Below are positions 21,964-31,549 of a stretch of 64,000 nucleotides of DNA, one piece after another (within the stretch, counting starts at the first letter, position 1; each line of letters begins with the position of its first letter). Location of the stretch: positions 13,816,498-13,880,497 of the forward strand of contig JASXTE010000017.1 in NCBI GenBank assembly GCA_030280995.1, given 5' to 3'. A program made the translations under genes and the position numbers. A model generated the notes under the pieces. That model was not told the origin of the DNA. It did no database searches and saw nothing but the letters and a program-made list of their open reading frames with translations. This DNA is from Hemileia vastatrix. Taxonomy: Eukaryota > Basidiomycota > Pucciniomycetes > Pucciniales > Zaghouaniaceae.

Positions 21964-22915
21964 ATGAACTGCCCTACTCCCACACCTACACCTCCACACC
22001 CTAAAGCAGATGGGGGAATGATTACGCGACAATTTTCACAAACTTGCACGGCTTGTGAAAGCATGGAATATTTTTGTGTCAAAAGTACAGCAACTCGAGG
22101 CCCTCGCCAGAAATGCGAGTTTTGCCGTTGGCAACGAGTGGCGTGCGATGCGTTGACGAAGAACGCAGAGATTGAACAACGATTCACGAAGACCAAGTTT
22201 TGGGTAATCCCTAAAACAAAAGAGGTGGTCGAAGACATTTGGGATGTCTCGATTGAAGATGAACAGTTGGTGGGGGAAAATGATAAGGAATTAAATAACA
22301 AGATCTCAACCTGGGTAACCCAGGCCACGAGTTCGAAGCGAGGTGTCGAGGAAGAGGTTGACGAGTTGGTGGAGGAAGATGAAGATGAAGTCCCTGTTCC
22401 AGGGCGGGCACCCAAGAAACGACGGGTGGTCATCGAAGACAACGAGGAGGAAAGAGAGGCAGAGGTCGAGGTGGCGCCAAGGTTATTCTTAGAGCCTGAC
22501 CCCATCTTCGAGGTAAGTTTTCAATTGTTATTTTTTAAGGATGAAGTTACTGATGAGTTTTGTTTAGACATCGAATACCCTTGAAGACCCGATTGGGGAG
22601 CCTGCGCCGGTTTTACCAACTGAGGCAAACCCTCCGGTCACGGATGTAGTTGAAGAACCTGAAGACACACTGGACCAGGTGTGGTCGAAGAAACCTTGTC
22701 AAGGTTGACGAGTAAGGTTCGCGGATAAGTTATGTGGGGAGGTCGACACAATTATCGATGCTGTTTCCTTCGACGTGGCAGAGGAGCTCTTGGAGATTGG
22801 AGAGGTGGTTCCGGTAGGAGAGGAGGAGGTATTTGAGAAATGCAGGAAGGAGATAAGGGTAGTTTTGGAGAAAATGAAAAGATTGGTTCGAGAAAAATTA
22901 AAAGAAAAAACTTGA
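21964..22915 (+). pseudogene. Antisense Zn(II)2Cys6-type gene of element C1
   Basis: It is encoded opposite to gag-pol, between the end of pol and the 3' LTR. Exon 1 is 21964-22512, then a 55-bp GT-AG intron, then exon 2 from 22568 to the TGA at 22913-22915. The full product would be about 298 residues. Cys28, 31, 38, 51, 54 and 61 form C-x2-C-x6-C-x12-C-x2-C-x6-C, the canonical fungal binuclear zinc cluster spacing. An acidic stretch, a PKKRR nuclear-localisation-like patch (about residue 155) and a charged helical C-terminus follow. Only one defect is visible, an in-frame TGA at 22706-22708 in a TTGACGAG context. A homologous gene lies in element D1. The role is unknown; a DNA-binding regulator of the element or host is one possibility. 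Confidence 0.75.
22513..22567 (+). other. Intron of the C1 antisense gene
   Basis: GTAAGT donor directly after the codons for PIFE, and TTTAG acceptor at 22567; phase 0. Reading through instead would extend the frame to a stop near 22584 and lose the charged C-terminus. The D1 homologue has an intron at the equivalent PI(F) position. Confidence 0.7.
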
Positions 22916-23874
22916 AATGAAAAGGAGATGTAAAGAAGTAGAAAAATTTGTATTTTAGTTTTATTTTATTTTATTTTATTTACTTTATTTTTTTATTTTA
23001 GGTGACTATTATTAATTTTATAAGATTTGGGAGAGAGAGAAAAAGAAAAAAAAAGAAGTTTTAAATAAAAATTTTAGAATTTGAAAGAAGAAATTTAAAG
23101 AAAGAAAAAAGTTGTTTAATTGAAGGAAGTTTTAAGGTTTTTTTTTTTTTTTAAAAGGAAAATTTTATGTAAGAAAAGAGAGAGAAAAAGAAACAGTTTG
23201 TGATTGAGATGAGTTTGTTAAATTGAGAATTTAATGAAAGAAAAAAAAATTATTTTATTTTATTTTATTTTTTTTAGGAAATTTTAGTTGAAAAGAGAGG
23301 AAGAAGAAAGAAAAGAAAAAACAGAATTTAGAATTTAAAGAGAATTTGAAAAGAAGAATTATTTGTTCGAAGAATTATTATAGGGAGATTTAGAAGTTGA
23401 ATTTAAGTTCGAGGAAATGGTCGTGCCGTACAAGATTTGATGGTTCAAAGAAAAGAAAATTTTAAAGAGAGAATAAATTTTTAGAGAAGAAAAATTTTTA
23501 AAGAGAATTTTAAATTTAAGAAAGAATGTATTTTTAGAGAATTGAAAAGAGAAAAGAAAGAAAATATTTAGAGAGATTTAAGAGTTTTTTTATTTATTTT
23601 TTATTTTATTTTATTATTTATGTTTATTTTATTTTATTTTTATTTTATTTTATTTTATTTTATTGTTTATGTTTATTCTATTTATTTTATTTTATTTTTA
23701 TTTAATTTTACTTTTGATTTTACTTTTAGTTGGTTTTTAGAGAAAATTTATATAGAAGTAGAAGAAAGAAAAGAAGAGAGAGAAAAGTAAAAAAAACAAG
23801 GCTAAGAAATTTAAGAGGTGTTTAGATTTTAAAGAAAGAAAGAAAAAGAAAATAAAATTTAAATAAAAGAAATT
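22916..23874. repeat. Low-complexity A/T and purine-rich spacer in C1
   Basis: Lies between the converging ends of pol (minus) and the antisense gene (plus). It consists of TTTTA/TTTTAT microsatellite runs (about 22955-22990, 23250-23275, 23590-23700) alternating with GAAAGA-rich purine tracts. No coding signal. It would form the shared 3' untranslated zone of the two convergent transcripts. Confidence 0.8.
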
Positions 23875-26800
23875 TTAAGGTTTTGGTTTTAAAGGATATT
23901 TTAAATGAAAAGATTTTAGGAGTTCAGGGGAGTTAGAAACATTGATGGCTGGTTCCCAGGATGTTTTGTCTGAGTCATTGAGGAAGCCTTCCCATTCCAA
24001 GAGGTATTGAAGTTTCCCCTTGCGTATTCTTGAATCAAGGATACAACTTACTTCCCACTCTAGATGATCTTCTATTTCGACCGGTTCCGGAGGGGGTTGG
24101 TTCTTGCCCGGGTATATTTCTCGAGCCAGTTCCAGGAGAGATACATGGAAAACAGGGTGAATCGCCTGCCATTTAGGAGGTAACTTGAGTTGAAATGCAG
24201 TTTTAGAGATTTCAGAGTCGAGTTTGAATGGTCCCAAGTGCTTTTCAGCCAGTTTCTTTGATGGTTGTGTTGTTCGAATGTTTTGTGCGTCGAGCCATAC
24301 TTTGTCGCCTGGTTTAAAGGAAGGAGCAGATTGTTGATGTTTGTCGGCCTGTTCCTTGTATCTTCGAATCACTGATTCCAAATTTGTTTTAAGTTCTTCT
24401 TGAAGTCGTGATATAGTTCGAAGATAATTTTCCGCAGGATGATTAGTTCCTACATGGATTGAGTTGAATCGAGGATGTCGTCCATAAATGGTTTCAAAGG
24501 GAGATTGTTGTGTCGAAGAATGAGTCGAGTTATTATAAGCAACTTCGGCCAATGGTAACCATGTGGTCCAATTGTCTTGTTGGTAACTGACATACATTCA
24601 AAGATATTGTTCGAGGATTTGGTTAACTCTTTCTGTTTGACCACCGGTTTCAGGGTGATAAGCCGTGGAGAGGTTCCTCGTGATATTGAGTTGTTGACAC
24701 AGTTGGGTCCAGAATGTGGATACAAACAATGAGCCTCTATCTGAAATAATATCATTTGGTAAGCTGTGTTTAGAAAATACATATTCTAGAAACAATTTTG
24801 ACAAATCTTCTGCTGTAGCAGTAGTAGTGGTTTTAATGAAAATAGACATTTTTGAAAATCTATCTACTATTACTAATATAGCATCAAAATCATTAGAAAT
24901 AGGGAGTTGAGAAATGAAATCCATCTATAAAGATTCCCAAGGTTTAGAGGGAATAGGAAGTGGTTGAAGCAACCCATGCTTCCGGTGACGGGGAGCCTTA
25001 TTCCTATTACATTCGTAACAAGATTTTATATAGGCCTTGATTTCCCTGGTCATACCTGGCCAGAGGAAATCCCTCGCTATTAACTGGTAGGTTTTATCAA
25101 CCCCAAAATGACCAGCTAATGGAGAATCATGTCGACTGTTGAAAATCCATAATTTTATCTCATTGTTGTCGGGTATGACTACTCTACCTTTGAAGACTAA
25201 TAGACCTGATTCAATACTAAATCTTTTGGCCCCTTGCTTAGAGAGTATTTTGTCTTTCAAACCTAAACAATATTTGTCCTTCGACTGAGCTTCAAGGATG
25301 TTGGATAGTGGATTTCAAAAAGATTGAATTGTCATTGAATTAAGTTGATGAGTCGTTAACATTGATTCGTTGAAGATTGATTGCACATTTGCTGGGTTCT
25401 TGTCAGCAAATGCGTCCCCCCGCTGTGGGTAAACGTCGTCCCAACGTGACAAGATATCTGGGACAATGCAGTTTTTTCCTGGATGATAGGAAATAGAGAA
25501 AGAAAATTCAGACAAAAATTCAGCCCACCTGGCTTGACGCCTGGTTAACACTTTAAAAGACATGAAGTATTTCAAAGCATTATGATCTGTTAAGATTTGA
25601 AAAGGACTATCTAGGCTGAGAAGAAAAGAAAGCCATTTTTTAAGTCAATGGATAATAGCTAAAAGCTCTTTGTCATGAATTTCATAATTTAATTCTGCGG
25701 CTATGAGTTTGCGTGACTCAAAAGCAACAGGATGAAACAAATTTGTTTCAGGATTTAATTGGGAGATGACCCCTGCAATAGCATAATTGCTCGCATCTGT
25801 CTCAACTATTGTCGAGGCAGAAGGATCAAAATGTCGAAGAATTGTGGCTGTGGTGAACGCCGTTTTTAGTGCTTCGAATTCCTTTCGTGCTGTAGAAGTA
25901 AAAACAAAAGGAATGTCTTTTCTAAGAAGAGAAGTAAGATTGGAAATAGTTTTAGAGTAATCTTTAATAAATCTTCTATAGAAGTTTGCAAAACCAAAAA
26001 TCCTTGGAGCGATTTAATGTTTTTGGGCTCAGGCCATTCCAGGATTTTCTGGACTTTTTTGTCATCCATGACTAAACCGTCAGTGGACAACGTAAAACCC
26101 AAAAAATCAATTGATTTGAGGTGGAATTTGCATTTATTATGCTTGGCGTAGAGACCATGATCTCAAAGACGATTTAGGACCTGTCGAACATGATGAATAT
26201 GTTCATCCAGTGTTTTCGAGAATATTAAAATATCATCTAAATAGACGACTACAAATTGTTCAACAACATCTTGAAAGATATCATTAACAAAAGTTTGAAA
26301 AGTTGAAGGTGCGTTACATAATCCAAAAGGCATAACTAAATATTCAAAACTACCAAATCTAGTGCGCATTGCAGTCAGTGGTTCATGACCTTCCGCAATG
26401 CAAATAAGATTGTAAGCGCCTCTAATATCAATTTTAGAAAAGAAATTAGCACCATTGAAAAGGGTAAGAAGTAATGACATAGGAGGAACAGGATATGCAT
26501 TCTTCTTTGTGACTGTGTTGAGCTTTCTATAGTCAACACACAACCTAAGACTACCGTCCTTCTTTTTTACAAAGAGGACAGGGGAGCCGGTTGGAGATTT
26601 ACTGGCTCTGATGAAACCTTTGGCTACATTCTCTGCAATGTAGTCTCGAAGAACTTGAGATTCGTCCTTTGATAAAGAATAGACAGGACCTGCCGGAGGT
26701 ACTGGGCCTATTAACTCTATTCGATGGTCGTAGGGTCGATGAGGTGGTAACTTATCGGCCTTGCGGATTGAGAAAACATCGAGGAAATCATGGTAGATTT

Positions 26801-27531
26801 CAGGTAGAGCTGATTTAATGGCTTCAACGTTGATTTGGTCGTCCTCTTCATCTTTGAGAGAATCTGTCGAGGGGATACCTGTATTGAGAGAGCAGAATTC
26901 GATTACTTCGAGGCAATTTAAATCCTCTTCGAGTGAAGTCATCGAGCTAGAAGGGTTAGCCATTTGCTCATTTAGAGAAGGATCAGATGCTTGCAAGTCA
27001 TCTGGCAGAGACTTGTCCTCTAGCAGGACGTTGTCAGGTGGGTTGTTTAACTCCCTATTGACCTGCATTGAAGAATCAGAAATATACTTAGAGCGTGGGG
27101 TGATCAACCCCTTAGTCCAATCAATTTCAGGATTCCAATGCGTTAAAAAGTCATGGCCAAGAATGGTATCGTCCATCCTTGGGGCGTCCAAGACTGATAA
27201 TTCCCACTCGAAGGGGGGAAAGTTCGGAAAGTTGAAAACCCATAAAACTTTCTTACTTACCCAATATTTGGGTTCCTCTGATTTGACCAAATAGATTGGA
27301 GTTCGATTGATATCTGTAAATGTTAGTTGAAGCTTCTCGGCAAAAGATAAACTAACAAAAGAAATTGAAGCTCCAGAGTCTACAAGACAACTGAAGGGAA
27401 TATCCTCCTTAAAAAGAATGAATCTCAAGCGGTTTAAGGCAACTCCAGTCCTTAAGACATGGAGGTTCTGTGCACTGGGAGAGATAAGATATTTTGCTTT
27501 GCACACAAGTAAACTATCTACTAGTTTTTTG
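23875..27531 (-). pseudogene. Element C1 Pol: protease, RT, RNase H, integrase, chromodomain
   Basis: Pol begins in the -1 frame relative to gag. Protease: CLVDSGASISFV and TILGHDFL. RT: SKIDIRGAYNLI, MPFGLCNAPSTFQ and the catalytic YLDD (about 26232-26243). RNase H: ETDASNYAIAG near 25790 and LTDHNALKYF near 25580. Integrase: GHFGVDKT then CYECNRNK, MDFISQLP, SDRGSLF and PETGGQTERVNQ (DDE). The C-terminal chromodomain (about 24060-23920) has YLLEWEGF and SWEP. Stops at 26163-26165, 25315, 24925 and 24598 (several of CGA-to-TGA type) and a frameshift near 26000 break it. It belongs to the Tf1/sushi-like chromovirus group by layout. Confidence 0.9.
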
Positions 27532-28708
27532 ACTTCGAACTAGTACCTTCTCTTTCCTTCAACTTTACACAGTCTTCCAACTTGTGCTTACCCCCACAAT
27601 ACATACATAACCCATTATCTGCTCGTCTCTTCCTCTCAGCTTCTTTAAGTTCCCCTTTAGGATCCAGTACCTTGCTGATATCGCCTGGGGTCGAGCCTTT
27701 TGGTCGAGGTTTATCCTTTCCCTTATTGGGTTTGGATTGAGTAGAGGAGGATTGATTTGGTCGTGGGTGTGAAGAAGGTCCCGATTTAAAACTTAGGCCT
27801 TGAGATTTGTTGGCATATCGACGATGTTGAAGTTGTCCTTGATAAACACCGTCAAGTTCGAGGGTTCGATCCATTAAATCCGTTAAAGTAGTCATATTCT
27901 GACCGTGAAGATTTAATTGATCCAGAATCCTCGAAAGGAGTCCTTTCTTGAAATGATACTTAAGGGCAGCATCATTCCAACCTACTCGAGTTTGAAGTGC
28001 TCTGAAGTTCGAGATATATTCAGAGGCTTTACCATTATCACTCATGCGAAGAAAATCAAGTTCAATTTCTGCGTTGTCAGTTTCATTAGGGTCCCCAAAC
28101 AACGTAAAAAGTTGGTCTTTGAACTTTTCCCAATTATTGATAAGTAAGTGGGTTTCTGTCGAAGAAAGCATGAGCAGATAAGGTTCGATCCATCTTGCTG
28201 CTTTCCCGGCTAGGAATGAAGAAGTGTAAACAACCTTTGATCGGTCTCTGTTAAAGGTTCGAGGGTCATTATGGAACAGTAGCTTGCAGGTTTGCAAGAA
28301 GGGTCACAATCTGTTGGGGTGATCTCCATCAAATTTGTCAGGAGATTTCATAGAAGGAGTTTTGAACTTAGATCCCTCTGAAGACGTTGTATTTGAAAGG
28401 GTTTTCATGAAAAGTCTCATGAAATCTTCCAGAGAGTTAGATGGTCCAGGTTCTGAGGATTGACCAGAAGGGTGATTGGCTGGGGCGGATGGTGCCTCGT
28501 GCATTGTATCCTCTCCTTCTTCTTCATCGCTAGAATCCTCAAAATCTTGTGGGATGTCTTCTACAGATTGAACTGAATGTTGCCATTCCCTAAGGTCAAG
28601 TGGTTCCAAAGAGTGAGTGCGGGAAACAGACCTTGTGGCTGTTGGCCTGCCCCTAGCGCGAGCTCTAGTAGTAGCGCCTGGAGGAGGAGTGCATTGAACA
28701 GGTGCCAT
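27521..28708 (-). pseudogene. Element C1 Gag
   Basis: ATG at 28706-28708, stop TAG at 27521-27523. One in-frame TGA (28304-28306) replaces an Arg codon that is intact in C2. Arg-rich N-terminus (TRARARGRP), an acidic stretch, then the Ty3-type capsid region (KVVYTSSFLAGKAARW, NWEKFKDQLFTLFGDPNE, FRALQTRVGW), a basic linker, and a zinc knuckle CMYCGGKHKLEDC (C-x2-C-x3-H-x4-C) about 20 residues before the end. About 395 codons, a normal size for Gag. Confidence 0.85.
27524..27530 (-). promoter_or_regulatory. -1 ribosomal frameshift site A-AAA-AAC in C1
   Basis: In the gag frame the last codons read TCA AAA AAC TAG, so the heptamer A AAA AAC is in the correct phase (X XXY YYZ) directly before the gag stop. 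Slipping back one base gives AAA AAA CTA GTA, which leads into the open protease frame. The identical heptamer with its stop is kept in C2 (53586-53592). Confidence 0.75.
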
Positions 28709-28766
28709 TTTAAAACTTTAAAAAACACCTTAAAGGACGTAGTAGTGCAAAGAATGAGAACTACAG
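28709..28766 (-). other. Element C1 short 5' leader
   Basis: Only 73 bases separate the gag ATG from the 5' LTR, including the putative primer-binding site. Both C copies share this short leader. No other signal is seen. Confidence 0.6.
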
Positions 28767-28780
28767 AGAATTAAATTATA
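28767..28780 (-). promoter_or_regulatory. Putative self-priming primer-binding site of C1
   Basis: Sense strand TATAATTTAATTCT, one base from the 5' LTR. It is perfectly complementary (14 of 14) to a segment inside each LTR (sense AGAATTAAATTATA at 29105-29118 and 21408-21421), which would be the very 5' end of the transcript. Tf1 of fission yeast primes reverse transcription in this way. No tRNA-type TGG start is present at this border. Confidence 0.6.
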
Positions 28781-28781
28781 C

Positions 28782-29552
28782 TATCACCGGACGACCTACG
28801 CACAAGGTCAAGGGCGTTCCTGAAAGTGAGATGAGAGATTTAGAAACTTCTTCGAAGCACAGAGGAATGATTCGAGGAAGTGGTTCGAAGGTTACTCGAA
28901 GTAAGAGCTACAGGTTTGAGGTTTGTTCGAGAAGAATTATAAAATAGTTTCAAAGGTAATAGGAATTCTTAAGATCTCACAAAGGGATGGAAACTCAATA
29001 ATCAAAGATTTAGGATTTAGAAATGAATATTGAGAAAATAAAGAAAGATACAATAACAATGATTTAACTTTAAAGATTTACCACTATTAATGTAAATACA
29101 ATTTTATAATTTAATTCTAAGGAATATCGAACCAAATACCCAACCCCTTTTATATCCTTTGTTCCTCCTCGCATTGACCTCCCTTCCATTGCACCATTCC
29201 CATTCTATTGACCATTACTAACATACACTTAGACCCTCTTCGCTAAATACCCGTCCATGCTCAATTTACCCCTTTTTAATTAATTAACAAAACTTTAATG
29301 AAAAACTACTACTGTACTATTTTGTTGAACCTAGCACTGTGCGTCGCTTATTGAAAAGGACTAAGGCACCCTATTGGGAGATTGACTAATTTAGATTTAG
29401 AGTTTAGGCTAGCGCAGTTAAATAGTAAGTACACAAAGGAAAATCGCAGTTGCTATGGAGAATTGCTTTCTGCGCTTCGAGTATAGATTTAGGACTCGAT
29501 ATTATTGATTTAATGAGTTGCTTTCGCCTCGAGTGTCACGTGGCGCGTGACA
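28782..29552 (-). repeat. Element C1 5' LTR
   Basis: 771 bp, same length as the other copy. The first two bases on plus are TA instead of TG, a G-to-A change at the terminus. Eight of the 13 differences from the 3' LTR are transitions at CpG. Confidence 0.95.
29148..29154 (-). promoter_or_regulatory. TATA box of element C1
   Basis: Sense-strand TATAAAA (in GATATAAAAGGGGTTGG), 36 bases before the AGAATTAAATTATA segment that pairs with the primer-binding site. The spacing fits a transcription start exactly at that segment. The same box occurs in the 3' LTR at 21451-21457. Confidence 0.6.
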
Positions 29553-30497
29553 GTTATTTGATGGTATAGCTTATTAGCTGGCCATATAACAACCCATATT
29601 CCATCACACTTTTCAAACTCAAGCATGTATTTCAATTCAGGAAATACAAAATGACCTCGATTCTGCCTTGGACTATTTCTGTCCCATGAGCATTCATCAA
29701 ACATTCCATCTAAAATTGTTGGAAACCAGAAACCTAAACTAAATTAACTGTAGTCCAAATCCTTATTTGGAGAATTAAAAAACCCATCTGAAGTCCATGT
29801 TAGATTTCCCTTAAAAGCCTCCACCCCATCATAAGAAGGAAGGTCTATTTCAGCTCCAAGCTTCAAAGATTCTTAATAGTACTTCTTTGCTAATAGTTTA
29901 AATAGATAAGAATAGAATGAAAATATAAATCCAAGTGCCTTGCTCACTTCCCCATCATCTATTTTCAAATTTCTGTAGAGACCTGAAGCATGATTCAGCT
30001 TTTTGAATTTGGAAATTTGAAATTTGTAACTTAGTTATATCAAATACATGTTGACACCCTAACCGTTCTACAGCAGAAAACATATTCACCTCTCCCCCTG
30101 ATTCCAGATGAGCACCATTGGCCTTTATCAGGTGTCTTAATAATTTCATCTACCTGCAGCATTTCCTAGCATCCTCCAGTTTACCAAGTTCAGCTAATTC
30201 CTTTAGTTCAAATGACTTCACTATAACAGGATGAATATTTTGATTTTTGGGTTGAATAACTGAAGGCCTTTCTGAGACATGTGCGATTTGGTAGGTGCCT
30301 GTGTTGTGTGATCTAGGACATGATGAGGGTATCAGCTCATTTGTTTCAAATTCCTCCAGAAGTATATACTCCTTATACCAAACCTTTTCAAAGCCAGAAA
30401 CAACATCATTCTTCCAACTTTCACCAGCCATTTGCATTTGAGAAGCTTTTTTTGGTCAACCATTGTGCCTTCATCCACCCATTTAGATAATCTAGTT
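29553..30497 (-). pseudogene. Tet-like 2OG-Fe(II) oxygenase gene, split by C1
   Basis: Exon sequence follows an intron acceptor (AATTTCAG at 30498-30505, minus). The first part to 30150 ends in TAG but continues in the same frame to 29955. After a frame change come NLTWTSDGFFNSPNKD, FSLGFWFPT, HFVFPELKYMLEF, and CDGIWVVIWPANKLYHQ. This order resembles the Tet/JBP-like oxygenases expanded in rusts and other basidiomycetes (nLTfT.DGF.N.pHxDxD, ...GG.FvfPdy, ...dGiv.miW.a...H.tt). The HxD iron ligand His appears as Asn here, while the distal His is kept. With two stops, a frameshift and the C1 insertion it is non-functional. The family call is from memory of the pattern. Confidence 0.45.
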
Positions 30498-30939
30498 CTG
30501 AAATTAAAAAAAAATTCAACTATATAGAAAAGAAAAGAAAAAACTAAAAATAAAAATCAGAAAAATTTTATGATGGCATAAGGTCTGCAACTAACTAAAC
30601 CAACATGCTCAGTATCTCATCAAAATTTTGTATTTAAAATCTATACAAATTTTTCCTGAATGGGTTTAATATAATTCTGAAATAAAAAAATTAAATAAAA
30701 GAAAAATAAAATTGAAATAAAATAAAAGAAAAAACCAAAAAAATTTTCAGCAACTTTTTATGATAGCATAAGGTCTACAACTAATTAAAACAACATGCAG
30801 AGTATCTAAAGATAATTTTAAAAAAAATTTCTAAACAATTTGGTCCGAGTTGGGTTTTAGGAAAGATTCTTCAGAGTGCCTGGAAAAGGCTCACCTTTTA
30901 TGCCTTCAGATTTTGTTAAAGCCCCATTTTAAAAATTTT
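30498..30939. other. AT-rich stretch with a local tandem duplication
   Basis: Mostly intronic or intergenic. A roughly 190-bp unit occurs twice: TATGATGGCATAAGGTCTGC at about 30570 and TATGATAGCATAAGGTCTAC at about 30760, each followed by aactAA(C/T)tAAA-caacatgc and agtatct. No coding signal. Confidence 0.5.
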
Positions 30940-31245
30940 TCTTTGCCCCAGCAGTTTTTTTTAGGTTTTTTTTTTTATATTTCTTTGTCCCAGAAGACTT
31001 TCTTCTGCTGGGGCTTCATTTTTTTAGAATTATTTATTTATTTATTTTTTGGCCCCAGCAGACTTGCTTCTTCTGGGGAAACTTTTTATTTTTGGAAAAC
31101 AATATTTTTAGCCCCATTTAAGCTTACCCCAGCAGAGAGGAGTCTTCTGGGGGAAAAAAATTACATGGTTGCCCCAGCAGATTTGCTTCTGCTGGGGAAA
31201 AAAATTACATGGTTGCCTCAGAAGACTTGCTTATGCTGGGGCAGC
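30940..31245. repeat. Array of hairpin-forming CCCCAGCAGA/TCTGCTGGGG units
   Basis: About six units, each with left arm (G)CCCCAGCAGA and right arm TCTGCTGGGG separated by 6-12 bases, at about 30945, 30985-31017, 31053-31083, 31125-31155, 31170-31200 and 31215-31243. The later units are separated by near-identical AAAAAAATTACATGGTTG. Some arms have changed to AGAAGA/TCTTCT or CTCAG, with partial preservation of pairing. A 157-codon plus-strand frame over the array is a by-product. Confidence 0.75.
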
Positions 31246-31530
31246 AACTTGCAAAAAAAATTCTTGCTTGAAAATTTATGTCTCAATGAAAAAAATGATT
31301 CTGTGTGCTTACTCTTGACATGACTTTATTTTTATTCATTAGGCTTTATCTAGGCCTGGTATTGGTATGGCTCCAGTAGAGGGAGAAAAAGTTGCTAGTT
31401 ATGGGCCAGATACTGCCCTCAAGATTCTTCAAAAGCCGCAGTGTTCAATAATGTAGTTTTTTTGGTATTTTTTTTAATTTACAATTTTTTTCTTTTTCAT
31501 TCTTTTTTTTAATTATTTTTTTAAATAATT
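31246..31530. other. No gene seen
   Basis: T-rich AT sequence between the hairpin array and the 171-bp repeats. Frames on both strands are low complexity. Confidence 0.4.
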
Positions 31531-31549
31531 TTATGCTTGAAATTTTATT

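Larger units (their letters stand above)
21085..29552 (-). mobile_element. Element C1: complete Ty3/Gypsy chromovirus with antisense gene
   Basis: Two 771-bp LTRs (21085-21855 and 28782-29552) differ at 13 positions (about 98.3% identical), so this is the youngest complete element in the window. A perfect 5-bp duplication GTTAT flanks it (21080-21084 and 29553-29557). Sense order on minus: LTR, self-primer-type binding site, gag, -1 slippery site, protease, RT, RNase H, integrase, chromodomain, a low-complexity spacer, an antisense Zn2Cys6 gene, LTR. Several CGA-to-TGA nonsense changes and a few frameshifts disable it. It inserted into the Tet-like gene. Confidence 0.95.

Noticed and set aside
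21813..22505. 230-codon minus-strand ORF (Ser-rich) opposite the antisense gene
   Set aside because: It crosses the LTR border, is compositionally the shadow of the acidic plus-strand gene, and has no intron or domain logic of its own.
30940..31245. CRISPR-like array of palindromic repeats
   Set aside because: The units are degenerate, the spacers are near-identical rather than unique, there are no cas genes and the DNA is eukaryotic.
30850..31323. 157-codon plus-strand ORF
   Set aside because: It runs over the hairpin repeat array; its leucine/phenylalanine-rich sequence merely translates the repeats.
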